Shown piece by piece: positions 24,536-33,364 of a stretch of 64,000 bases of DNA. Made by a program: the position numbers and the translations under genes. The notes below the pieces were generated by a model. The model searched no databases and was not told the origin of the DNA. It was given only the letters and a program-made list of their open reading frames with translations. Source of the stretch: Pseudomonas sp. UBA1879 (GTDB lineage Bacteria > Pseudomonadota > Gammaproteobacteria > Pseudomonadales > Pseudomonadaceae); NCBI RefSeq assembly GCF_002338065.1, contig NZ_DDHJ01000004.1, positions 263,943 to 327,942 of the forward strand. The letters run 5' to 3'. Every line of letters starts with the position of its first letter. Within the stretch, counting starts at the first letter, position 1.

Positions 24536-25707
24536 ACATGGCCAGAATGATCTTTTCCATCAACCAGTGCTCGCCCATCGAACTGCGCCTTCTCAAGGCT
24601 CTCAGGGCGTTGAACTGGGAAGGGAACTGGCCTGCCCAGGCTGGCTTTTTCCTTGAAGAAATCGGTCTGAGCTCGGCGCAGACATTCGTGTTTGCAGATC
24701 TTGTCTCAGCCATTATCAAGGCCGATCCTGAGTTCTACCTGCTCGGGCCGACGTCTCCGTTCGTCTCTCGAGATGAGCTGAATCTACTCGCAGCCCTGGG
24801 CAACGCGTCGCGCAAATCCAGCAATACCTCGGAGCGGACCGACCCTCAAATGGCGCCGGTACTCAAAAGCCTGGTGGACAGCTGCGGGACCGCTCTGTGC
24901 AAGGCGCGGATCGCGATGAAGACCCGCTCGCCGCTGCAGACCGGGAGAAAGGTGCCGGGGGCCGCGTCTCAAGTCGTGCCTTTTCAGGACGACAGGACAA
25001 TGCGCAACGTCAGAGTCGTGTCGGTTCATAAGCCGACCCCTCAGGTGCGCCGGATCGTTCTCGGTGGGCACTCGCTCAAGACTTTCGAGACTGATCTGCC
25101 GGCGCAGTGGGTAAAGATTTTTCTGCCTGACGGGACTGCGCAGCCCGTAGGCCGAGCATTCACCATCCATACCTTTGACACGATCAATAAAGAGCTGACC
25201 TTCGATATCGCGTTGCATGAAGGCGGCCCTATGTCCGACTGGGCTTTGACTGCAAAACCGGGTGACGAATTACAACTGGCAGGTCCTCGAGGCGGTTTTA
25301 AAGGCGTGACCCCGCGATCCTGGCTGTTGATGGCTGCTGATGAAACAGGCTTGCCGGCGATTGCTGCCATCGTCCGTCAATTGCCGGCGGACCTTGAAGT
25401 CCATTTGTTTGCCGAAGTGGCAGATGAGTCCGAACGACAATTCCTTGAGATCCAGCCGAAGGTTCGGGTGCGCTGGATTTATCGAAATGGCTCTGCTACC
25501 CAAGAGCCAGAGACCCTCAGCGAAGTGTTGCGATACAGCCCGCTTCCAACAACCGGCGGCGACGCCTGGATTGCTGCAGAAGCTTCAGTGATTCGAAGCA
25601 TCCGTACGCAGTTGTTGCGCGATCGCGGCTTTGAGCTGGGCAGAGTCCACGCCGCTGGTTACTGGAAGCGCGGCGAGCAGGATCATCGCGACCTGGCTGC
25701 CGGTTAA
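24532..25707 (+). CDS. Siderophore-interacting protein (FAD-binding ferric-chelate reductase) with an extra N-terminal domain
   Basis: Of 391 residues, about 150-385 match SIP/ViuB flavoproteins: RNVRVVSVHKPTPQVRRI, VGRAFTIHTFD (the FAD-binding R-x-[YF]-[ST] type), AGPRGGF, and the C-terminal AGYWKRGEQDHRD. Family members release iron from imported siderophores by NAD(P)H reduction. The first ~130 residues are an added domain that I do not recognise, with short helices (LKALRALNWEGNWPAQAGFFLEE). ATGA overlap with the GntR stop implies translational coupling. It precedes the TonB receptor gene. Confidence 0.88.
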   Translation: MNMARMIFSINQCSPIELRLLKALRALNWEGNWPAQAGFFLEEIGLSSAQTFVFADLVSAIIKADPEFYLLGPTSPFVSRDELNLLAALGNASRKSSNTSERTDPQMAPVLKSLVDSCGTALCKARIAMKTRSPLQTGRKVPGAASQVVPFQDDRTMRNVRVVSVHKPTPQVRRIVLGGHSLKTFETDLPAQWVKIFLPDGTAQPVGRAFTIHTFDTINKELTFDIALHEGGPMSDWALTAKPGDELQLAGPRGGFKGVTPRSWLLMAADETGLPAIAAIVRQLPADLEVHLFAEVADESERQFLEIQPKVRVRWIYRNGSATQEPETLSEVLRYSPLPTTGGDAWIAAEASVIRSIRTQLLRDRGFELGRVHAAGYWKRGEQDHRDLAAG

Positions 25708-25742
25708 CAAACACAACACCCACAACCGCTCGGAAAAAAGAC

Positions 25743-27947
25743 ATGGAAAACCGGTGCACATTCATCGGCGGGGTTTCGTTCGCTCTCGTTTTGGGATTGA
25801 GTCCACGCGTACTCCTGGCAGAGGAACCCGGCAAAGCTGCGGCGTCTCAGCCAGATTCGGGTGCGATGGTGCTCGACGACATCCAGATCGACGCGCCCCA
25901 AGTCACGCAAAACAATGAAATAGAGGGTGTAGTCGCGCGGCAATCCACAGCCGGCACAAAGACCGATGCTGATATCGCTGAAGTCCCTCAATCGATATCG
26001 GTGGTTGGGCGTACCCAGATGGATCAGCAAAAAGCGCAGACCGTGGCTGAGGCCCTTAAGTACACACCGGGCGTCTTTGCCGATAGCCGTGCAGACGGTT
26101 TGTTCGACGGCCTGTTCATACGAGGATTCGGCGGGTTCGGCGGTTTGGCTAATTTTTCAAAGCTGTTGGATGGCCTGCCGCTCCAGTCGGGCCAGTACCT
26201 CGCGACTCCCGCTGTCGACTCATACCTGCTCGATCGCATCGATGTCCTCAAGGGGCCTTCGTCCGTTCTCTATGGGCAGGCAAGTCCGGGGGGGGTCGTC
26301 AACATGGTCAGTAAGCGGCCAACCGATGCGCCATTACATGAAGTCGAGGTGCAGACTGGCAGTCGAGGTCGTGAGCAAATCGCGACGGATCATTCTGGCC
26401 CGATCGATGATCAAGGTGTCTGGAGCTATCGCATCACGGCCCTGACCAAGAGAGCCGACACTCAGATCGATCACACTGAGGAGCAGCGTGTTGCAGTGGC
26501 TCCGAGCCTGACGTGGCGGCCGAACGATGACACCTCCCTGACGCTGCTGGCGAGCTATCAGAAAGACCCTTCGAGTTATTACACCGGCTGGGTGCCTGCG
26601 CAGGGATCGGTATCAGGCAGCGCCACTGGCAAGATCTCACGGCATTTCAATCCGGGCGAACCATCGGTCGATGCCTATGATCGCGAACAGACGCTGTTCG
26701 GATATGAGTTCAGCCACCGCTTCAATGACACATGGTCGTTCAGGCAAAACACCCGCTACATGGATCTGAATTCGGAATACAAAGGGTTCATGGTCAATTA
26801 CGTGAATCCCTATTCATCGACCACGCCGGGCGAGCTAAACCGGCTGGCGGACCACAGCATCGAGAAGCAGCAAACCTTCAGCGTGGATAACCAGCTGGAG
26901 GCGAACTTTGATACTGGACCGTTCCAGCACAAGGCGCTCATAGGCCTTGAGTATGATCGGGCCCAATCGAGCATGCGCTTCGGTCGCTCATACGATGTGG
27001 CGGGTATCAACTATGTGAACCCCGTGTATGCCCAATCGGTCGCGTTACCCGCTCTGACCAGCCACACGGTGCAAAAGCCCGAGCAAACGGGGCTTTATCT
27101 GAAGGACCAGATCAAATGGGATAAATGGACATTCCTTGCCGGCTTGCGTCAGGACTGGGCGAAAACGCGGACTGAGGACAAAGTTGCCGATACCCACAGC
27201 CACCAATCCGATCAGGCACTGACCGGGCGTATCGGAGTGGTGTATGCCTTCGATAATGGCATCTCCCCTTATGCCAGCTTTTCGAACTCGTTCGAGCCAG
27301 TGGTTGGCACCGATGCCCAAGGCCAGGCGTTCAAGCCGACCAAGGGCGAGCAATACGAAGTCGGCATCAAATACCAGCCAGTGGGTTGGGACAGCTTCAT
27401 CACGTTGTCGGCCTTCCAGATCAAGCAGGAAAACGTTCGTACCACGGATCCGGATAACGCCTTCTACTACTTACAGACCGGTGAGGTGCGTGTACGCGGC
27501 GCAGAGCTCGAAGGTCGGGCCAACCTGACGGACCAGATCAGCCTGTTGGCGGGCTACTCCATCCTCGACCCTGAGGTCACCAAGGACACGACAAAGTCCA
27601 ACGAGGGTAATCGTCCGGTCTCGGTGCCCCTGAGTCAGGCATCGGCCTGGGTGGACTACGCCTTCAGAGGCACCTTCGACGGGCTGACCTCCGGAATCGG
27701 ATTGCGTCACATCGGTAAATCCTACGGCGACACCAGCAACGATCTTTCGGTAGACGCCTACACGCTGGTGGACGCGGCAGTGCGTTATGACCTGAACAAA
27801 GCGTCCCCCGCTTTGAAGGGCTGGTCGGTAGCAGTCAACGTCAACAACCTCAACGACAAACACTACGTCGCATCCTGCTTCTCGGCCGGAGGCTGCTTCT
27901 ACGGGGCCGAACGCACAACGCTGGCCAGCCTGAAATATTCATGGTGA
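25743..27947 (+). CDS. TonB-dependent siderophore-type outer-membrane receptor
   Basis: This 734-aa protein has a signal peptide (about 1-27), a plug domain (about 75-180, with VPQSISVVGR, RGFGGFGG and LDRIDVLKGPSSVLYGQASPGGVVNM) and a 22-strand barrel ending in the aromatic SLKYSW. It belongs to the FhuA/FoxA/FpvA-type siderophore receptors but lacks an N-terminal signalling (STN) extension. It should import a ferric siderophore or a similar bulky ligand. It lies 35 nt after the SIP gene. No Fur box is apparent upstream, so control by the GntR and element C is more likely. Confidence 0.93.
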   Translation: MENRCTFIGGVSFALVLGLSPRVLLAEEPGKAAASQPDSGAMVLDDIQIDAPQVTQNNEIEGVVARQSTAGTKTDADIAEVPQSISVVGRTQMDQQKAQTVAEALKYTPGVFADSRADGLFDGLFIRGFGGFGGLANFSKLLDGLPLQSGQYLATPAVDSYLLDRIDVLKGPSSVLYGQASPGGVVNMVSKRPTDAPLHEVEVQTGSRGREQIATDHSGPIDDQGVWSYRITALTKRADTQIDHTEEQRVAVAPSLTWRPNDDTSLTLLASYQKDPSSYYTGWVPAQGSVSGSATGKISRHFNPGEPSVDAYDREQTLFGYEFSHRFNDTWSFRQNTRYMDLNSEYKGFMVNYVNPYSSTTPGELNRLADHSIEKQQTFSVDNQLEANFDTGPFQHKALIGLEYDRAQSSMRFGRSYDVAGINYVNPVYAQSVALPALTSHTVQKPEQTGLYLKDQIKWDKWTFLAGLRQDWAKTRTEDKVADTHSHQSDQALTGRIGVVYAFDNGISPYASFSNSFEPVVGTDAQGQAFKPTKGEQYEVGIKYQPVGWDSFITLSAFQIKQENVRTTDPDNAFYYLQTGEVRVRGAELEGRANLTDQISLLAGYSILDPEVTKDTTKSNEGNRPVSVPLSQASAWVDYAFRGTFDGLTSGIGLRHIGKSYGDTSNDLSVDAYTLVDAAVRYDLNKASPALKGWSVAVNVNNLNDKHYVASCFSAGGCFYGAERTTLASLKYSW

Positions 27948-27954
27948 TGACGAA

Positions 27955-29188
27955 ATGAATGCCTTGAATCACCCCCAGTCAGACGCGCAAGCACAAGAGC
28001 CTCATCGGGCATTCAGATCGTTCTGGGTGCTGTTTGCGGTAGGCCTGCTTTACGTTTCTTTCGGCGTTTGTTTCGGCCTGCTCGAATACGGCGTGCCACC
28101 GATTCTGATGTTCCGAGGTGTCGATCTGGCGTCGATGGGGCGCTTTACGTTCCATTTGGTCTGACCTTTCTGTGGGCTCCGTTGATTGATGGGAAACCTT
28201 TGCCCTGGCTGAGCTATCGGATCGGCTGGATTGCCCTGTCCCAATGCATCAGTTCGGCGCTTTTGGTCGTTATTGCATTCGCAGATGGGTATCCGGCCCA
28301 GGTTCTGTTCGCATTGGGGCTGGCGGTGTGTTTTGCCGTGGCAACAATGGATCTGGCCCTGGATGCGTTGGCTGTGGACATCATCGGCCCCAACTACAGA
28401 GCGATTGCGGCGGGCCTGAAAGTAGCTGCCCTGGCATTTGGCGGTCTGATCGGCGGTGGAGTGCTGGTCGGTTCTTTTGACCGCCTTGGATGGTCGGGCA
28501 CGTTCCTGCTAACAGCGGGCTTACCGATCCTGACACTGTTTCCTGTGCTAGCCCTGACCCGCGCCGATCACCCGCGTGCCATTACGCGTGCTCGGCCCAG
28601 CCTTTGGATCACATTCAGTCGGCCGGGCGCTCTACGACAGATCGTCCTGCTTTCGCTCATCACCACCGCCACTATCTCGCTGATCTTTTTCAGCGACCGA
28701 TCTTAGTTGAGATGGGGGTTCCGCTCAGTGATATCGGCTGGGGGCTGGGGACACTAGCACCGATTGCCAACACCTTGGCGGCGCTCGTTGTCGCGCCGTT
28801 TCTGTCGCGAATGGCCCCGGTGAAATCACTGGCGCTGCTGGTCGCAATTTCGGCCTTGGCAGCGGCCGGAACGGTGTTCAGCATTGCTGACAAGTCCTCT
28901 TCGGCAGTCATGCACTGGGCGCTTTTGCAGGGAATGGCCAGCAGCGCCCTGTCGGTGATCATCTACGCCCTGATCCTCAAGTGGTCCAGCAAAGCTCAAT
29001 CTGCGACCGACTACGCCGTGTTGTGCGGCAGCAGCCGCTTGCTGACAACGGTAACCCTGATGGCGGTGCCTCCGGCTCTGACGTATCTGAGCTGGTCGGT
29101 GTTCTACGCGCTGTGCGTCGGCGTTTTGTTGGTGCTGTCTTTCCTGATTCGTCGTGAAGTCGCGTCACTGGGCGAGGTCAGACCGTGA
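27955..29188 (+). pseudogene. RhtX/FptX-like MFS siderophore importer, broken by two single-base frameshifts
   Basis: Three frames join into one MFS protein of about 410 aa. Frame 1 (27955 to about 28140) gives the N-terminus, including FGLLEYGVPPILM. Frame 3 then gives ALYVPFGLTFLWAP, and frame 2 continues from about 28690 with FQRPILVEMGVPLSD to 29188. Each junction is explained by one missing base in a homopolymer: G-run 28137-28140 and T-run 28686-28690. Family members carry ferri-siderophores such as rhizobactin or pyochelin across the inner membrane, which fits the operon. It may be a true pseudogene, or the sequence may contain two homopolymer errors. Confidence 0.8.
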
Positions 29189-29247
29189 CCGAATGATTTA
29201 CCCCATTCTATTTCTATTGGTCGTTGACCGAGCTGAGAGGCTGAACC

Positions 29248-30708
29248 ATGAAAATCAAACAAGACGTCCTGGCTTTTGATGACGTGCTGCTCGTACCAGG
29301 TTATTCGGAAATCCTCCCGAAGGATGCCAACCTGACCAGCCAGCTGACGCGTACGATCAGCCTGAATATCCCGCTGACTGCGGCCGCCATGGATACGGTG
29401 ACAGAGTCGCGCCTTGCGATTGCTCTAGCCCAGGAAGGTGGCATCGGTTTCATTCACAAAAACATGAGCGTTGCACTACAGGCTCTGGAAGTCGCCAAGG
29501 TCAAACGCTACGAGTCTGGCGTTGTTCGCGATCCCTTGACCGTTACCGCTGAGCAGCCTATCCGGACAGTTATCGCGTTAGCGGCCGAGTACCAGATTTC
29601 GGGTTTCCCGGTAGTCGATCAGGATCATCAGCTGGTGGGTGTGGTGACCAACAGGGACCTGCGTTTTGCTTCCGAGATTGATGGTCCGGTGTCATCGATC
29701 ATGACCCCGAAGAGCAGGCTTGTGACTGTGACCGATGGGACCAGTGTTGCGATCGCCAAGGCACTCATGCATCAACATCGTCTGGAGCGGGTTCTCGTCG
29801 TGGATGACAGCTACACGCTGACGGGGCTGATTACAGTGAAAGATATCTTGAAGTCCACTGAGCACCCGATGGCATGTCGAGACGCTTTTGGGCGTTTGCG
29901 CGTTGGCGCAGCTGTTGGAGTGGGGGCAGATACTGACGAGCGTGTCGATGCACTGATCAAGGCAGGCGCTGATGCCATCGTGGTCGACACGGCTCATGGT
30001 CATTCGAAAGGGGTAATTGATCGCGTACGCTGGATCAAGACTCACTATCCCGATGCACAGGTCATTGCGGGAAATATCGCTACACCAGAAGCCGCGCTCG
30101 CCCTGGTTGAGGCTGGAGCGGATGCTGTGAAGGTCGGAATTGGGCCTGGCTCCATCTGCACCACTCGCGTGGTCACTGGAGTGGGTGTTTTGCAGATTTC
30201 GGCAGTAGCCAACATCGCTGAAGCGTTGGTCGGCTCAGGTGTGCCTCTCATTGCTGACGGGGGCATTCGTTTCTCGGGTGATATAGCCAAAGCACTGGCC
30301 GCAGGTGCTCATACGGTAATGCTCGGTGGGTTGTTCGCCGGCACGGAAGAAGCGCCTGGGGAGACCGAGTTGTTCCAGGGCCGCAGCTACAAGAGCTATC
30401 GAGGCATGGGGTCGCTTGGCGCAATGCAGCAAGGCTCCAAGGATCGCTACTTCCAGGACAGCACCCAGAACGCGGACAAGCTCGTGCCCGAAGGTATCGA
30501 GGGCCGTGTGCCTTACAAGGGCGCATTGTCGGCCATCGTCCATCAGCTGCTGGGTGGGCTGCGTTCATCCATGGGTTACACCGGCTGCGCATCGATTGCC
30601 CAGTTACATGAGAAGGCCGAGTTCGTGCGTATCACCGGTGCCGGGCTGCAGGAATCGCACGTGCATGACGTGCAGATCACCAAGCAGGCACCGAACTGTC
30701 TCGGGTGA
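29248..30708 (+). CDS. guaB: Inosine-5'-monophosphate dehydrogenase (probable additional copy)
   Basis: This 486-aa protein is full-length IMPDH, which oxidises IMP to XMP with NAD+, the committed step to GTP. The barrel is interrupted by two CBS motifs (ISGFPVVDQ and HRLERVLVVD). The catalytic loop GPGSICTTR places the nucleophile at Cys304, and the flap contains EGRVPYKG. It follows the siderophore operon rather than guaA, its usual partner, so it is probably a second copy. Possible reasons are self-protection from an IMPDH inhibitor or extra GTP for the folE-folX pair nearby. Confidence 0.93.
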   Translation: MKIKQDVLAFDDVLLVPGYSEILPKDANLTSQLTRTISLNIPLTAAAMDTVTESRLAIALAQEGGIGFIHKNMSVALQALEVAKVKRYESGVVRDPLTVTAEQPIRTVIALAAEYQISGFPVVDQDHQLVGVVTNRDLRFASEIDGPVSSIMTPKSRLVTVTDGTSVAIAKALMHQHRLERVLVVDDSYTLTGLITVKDILKSTEHPMACRDAFGRLRVGAAVGVGADTDERVDALIKAGADAIVVDTAHGHSKGVIDRVRWIKTHYPDAQVIAGNIATPEAALALVEAGADAVKVGIGPGSICTTRVVTGVGVLQISAVANIAEALVGSGVPLIADGGIRFSGDIAKALAAGAHTVMLGGLFAGTEEAPGETELFQGRSYKSYRGMGSLGAMQQGSKDRYFQDSTQNADKLVPEGIEGRVPYKGALSAIVHQLLGGLRSSMGYTGCASIAQLHEKAEFVRITGAGLQESHVHDVQITKQAPNCLG

Positions 30709-30718
30709 TAAATCGGGT

Positions 30719-31426
30719 CTAGTTGCGCCCGAAAAGGTTGCGCTGGACCTGAATCAAGTGAGCTTCGATCAGTTCACGTGAGAGCTTTTCATCGCGGTCA
30801 CGTAGGGCATCGACGATTGAGCGGTGCTGCTCTTCGTACTGACTGCGCCGTTCCGGGGTCAATGAGTTCTTTTTCAGGCGACCCCATTCGCCTTCTTCGC
30901 GAATCTGCGTAGTGAGCTCAAGGATTTTCAGGAAAAAACTGTTATGGGTTGCTTCTGCGAAAGCCTGATGGAGGGCGCCGTCCCAATGCTCGAACTCCTC
31001 GATAGTGGAGGCCGCTTCAGATCGCGTAATGCACTCGTCCATCTTTTCGAAGTCAGCGCCCGTGGCATAGCGAACGATCAGGCTCGGCATCTGAGTTTCG
31101 ATCAGAAGGCGCGCCTCCATCAGCTCGGCCGGGCTCGTCTGGACGGTCGAGGAGCGGTGTTCAACGACAGGCACAACAAGGCGCACGTTATCGGCGACGA
31201 ACGTACCACTGCCTACCGTTTGAGTGATCAGCCCCATTTCCTTGAGGTTGGAAAGCACGCGCCTGACGGAGCCCCTGGACGCCTGAAAGGATTCGCTCAG
31301 CTCTCTTTCGGCAGGCAGCTTCTGGCCCGCCGCGAGCCGGCCGCTTTCGATCTCTTCGACTAGGTATTTGGCCAAGCTCCGTGCGCCATCTGCACGAACG
31401 GACTTTTGAGCCACTGCTTCACTCAC
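30719..31426 (-). CDS. GntR/FadR-type regulator facing the fumarylacetoacetase-like operon
   Basis: This 235-aa protein has a winged helix (LPAERELSESFQASRGSVRRVLSNL) and an FCD domain (ELMEARLLIETQMPSLIVRYA and EFEHWDGALHQAFAEATHN). The start is placed at the GTG at 31426, with AAAGG 8 nt upstream; the frame continues further upstream into the promoter without support. It is divergent from the FAH gene, with operator-like inverted repeats between them, and is its probable repressor. It is distinct in sequence from the GntR genes at 23783 and 36382. Confidence 0.9.
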   Translation of the reverse strand: MSEAVAQKSVRADGARSLAKYLVEEIESGRLAAGQKLPAERELSESFQASRGSVRRVLSNLKEMGLITQTVGSGTFVADNVRLVVPVVEHRSSTVQTSPAELMEARLLIETQMPSLIVRYATGADFEKMDECITRSEAASTIEEFEHWDGALHQAFAEATHNSFFLKILELTTQIREEGEWGRLKKNSLTPERRSQYEEQHRSIVDALRDRDEKLSRELIEAHLIQVQRNLFGRN

Positions 31427-31475
31427 GCTGAAAGCCTTTCTGTTGGGAGGGTTATGGGTGTATGAGAGTGAAAGG

Positions 31476-31577
31476 TATACCAATTGGTCTAATGCTGCAA
31501 AAAAATGGTTGCATTGGTTCTTTTGTGGTCCTATATTCGGTTTCAGTTGAACCAAAAATAGACCGTAAGAGGACCAA
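31476..31577. promoter_or_regulatory. Divergent promoter with GntR-type operator candidates
   Basis: It contains the palindrome ACCAATTGGT (31479-31488) within TATACCAATTGGTCTA, and a second pair TGGTCCT ... AGGACCA spanning the FAH promoter. These TGGTC/GACCA half-sites fit a FadR-subfamily operator for the adjacent GntR. Element-C type sequence is absent, so this unit is probably a separate regulon. Confidence 0.55.
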
Positions 31578-31582
31578 TAACA

Positions 31583-32464
31583 ATGAAACTCGCAACCATT
31601 CAAAACGCTGCCGGCGAACTGTCTGTTGTAGTCGTGAACAGCGAAACCGAACGCTTCTGGCCTGTTTCCGACCTGATTTCCGGCTTCTCGGGCGACATGA
31701 ACCAATTGGTACTACAGTGGGATCAGCTGAAGTCTGACCTGGTGCCAAGCGGTGAAGGCCAATCCCTGGAAGACGTCACCCTCAAGGCGCCGCTGCTGCC
31801 GCGCCGCAACATGTTCTGTGTCGGCAAAAACTATCACGAGCATGCTGCAGAGTTCAGCAAGTCCGGTTTCGACCACAGCGCCAAAGACGGCGAGATCGCC
31901 CCTGAATTCCCGGTCGTCTTCACCAAGACCCCAGACACCGTCATTGCCACCAATGACAAAATCCCGCGTCACGCTGATGTCACCGACCAGCTCGACTACG
32001 AAGCTGAATTTGCCGTGATCATCGGCAAAGGTGGTCGTGGCATCTCCAAGGTCGATGCCTACGCGCATGTGTTCGGCTACACCATCGTCAACGACATGAC
32101 CGCCCGCGACCTGCAGAAAAACCACCGTCAATGGTTCCTCGGCAAATCGCTCGATGGCTTCGCACCGATGGGCCCATGGATTGCCACTGCTGACGAAATC
32201 AACGTTGCTGATGCCACCATCCAGTGCTGGGTCAATGGCGAACTGCGTCAGAACTCCAACATCGGCCAGCTGATTTTCGGGATCCCTCACCTGATCGAGA
32301 CCATCTCCGCTGGCATCGAACTCAAGCCAGGCGACGTGATCGTGACCGGTACTCCTATGGGTGTCGGCATTGGTTTCACGCCTCCACGCTTCCTGCAGTC
32401 GGGTGATGTGGTTCGTATCGAAGTTGCCGGTATCGGCGCTCTAGAGAATGAGGTGGCAGAGTGA
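31583..32464 (+). CDS. Fumarylacetoacetate hydrolase-family protein
   Basis: This 293-aa protein is of the FAH / 2-hydroxyhepta-2,4-dienedioate isomerase / acylpyruvase superfamily. NMFCVGKNYHEHAAEFSKSG, DYEAEFAVIIGKGGRGI (metal-binding acidic residues), and GDVIVTGTPMGVG are the family signatures. It probably cleaves or isomerises a dicarboxylate or acylpyruvate ring-cleavage product. AGAGGA lies 9 nt upstream. It is the first gene of the operon, and the hydrolase start codon overlaps its stop. The exact substrate is not deducible. Confidence 0.92.
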   Translation: MKLATIQNAAGELSVVVVNSETERFWPVSDLISGFSGDMNQLVLQWDQLKSDLVPSGEGQSLEDVTLKAPLLPRRNMFCVGKNYHEHAAEFSKSGFDHSAKDGEIAPEFPVVFTKTPDTVIATNDKIPRHADVTDQLDYEAEFAVIIGKGGRGISKVDAYAHVFGYTIVNDMTARDLQKNHRQWFLGKSLDGFAPMGPWIATADEINVADATIQCWVNGELRQNSNIGQLIFGIPHLIETISAGIELKPGDVIVTGTPMGVGIGFTPPRFLQSGDVVRIEVAGIGALENEVAE

Positions 32465-33246
32465 CTACCCAACTCCTGAACGGCATTGCCGTCGAGGTTT
32501 CAGGGGAGGGCACCCCACTGCTGTGTATTCATGGCTTGGGCGGCTCCTCTAATACCTGGACCTCTGTTCTGCCGGCCTTTGAAGGTTTCAAGGTCATTCG
32601 TTTCGACCTGCCGGGCAGCGGTCGCTCTGCTCTGGGCAATACGGCGCTTTCCATCGAGCTGTACGTGCAGACTGCCGAGCAGGTTTTGGAAGCCCTGGGT
32701 GTCGACAAGGTTCATGTGGTCGCGCACTCCATGGGCACCATCGTCGCGGCACACTTTGCTGCTCGGCATCCACAACGGGTCAGCAGTCTGGCGCTGTTCG
32801 GTCCGTTGCTGGCTCCGCCGGATGCGGGCCGCCCGGGCATCCAGGCCCGTGCCGACCTAGCCCGCAGCGGCGGTGTTGAAGCGATGCAGGAAATTGCCGA
32901 TGCGATCGTCAAAGGCGCTACGGCACAGCAAACCAAAGACGGTCAGCCTGCCGTGGTCGCTTTGGTACGCGAATGCATCATGCGTCAACCCGCAGAGGGC
33001 TACAGTCAGAGTTGTGAGGCACTGTCGAAAGCCCAGCCGGCGGCCGTCGAAAAAATCACAGCACCTGTCCTTCTGGTGACTGGGGATCAAGATGGCGTCG
33101 CGCCTGTTGCAGCCGTGAAAGCGTTCACTGAGCGCCTATCCAACGGCCGCATGGTGACGTTTGACGCGTGCGGGCACTGGACGACCTTTGAAAAGCCCGT
33201 GCAGTGCATGGTCGAGCTCAAACAGTTCTATTCATCGATAGCGTGA
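32461..33246 (+). CDS. Alpha/beta hydrolase (3-oxoadipate enol-lactonase-like)
   Basis: This 261-aa alpha/beta hydrolase has the nucleophile elbow AHSMG at Ser90, an oxyanion HG in CIHGLGGSS, the acid in TGDQDGVAP and the catalytic His in CGHW. It resembles PcaD-type lactonases and carboxylic ester hydrolases. The GTG at 32461 overlaps the FAH stop (GTGA), implying coupled translation. With FAH and the downstream amidohydrolase it suggests stepwise hydrolysis of an ester, lactone or amide substrate. Confidence 0.9.
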   Translation: MTTQLLNGIAVEVSGEGTPLLCIHGLGGSSNTWTSVLPAFEGFKVIRFDLPGSGRSALGNTALSIELYVQTAEQVLEALGVDKVHVVAHSMGTIVAAHFAARHPQRVSSLALFGPLLAPPDAGRPGIQARADLARSGGVEAMQEIADAIVKGATAQQTKDGQPAVVALVRECIMRQPAEGYSQSCEALSKAQPAAVEKITAPVLLVTGDQDGVAPVAAVKAFTERLSNGRMVTFDACGHWTTFEKPVQCMVELKQFYSSIA

Positions 33247-33364
33247 TCTTCATGGCGGCTGGGCTTCGCCTGAGCCTGACCGCCATTATTTAAGCAGGAG
33301 AGTTTCTACAGCCGCCAATCGCTTCGGCCCTGTGTAACCCTGATAAAGATTTCGGAGAATTCAG

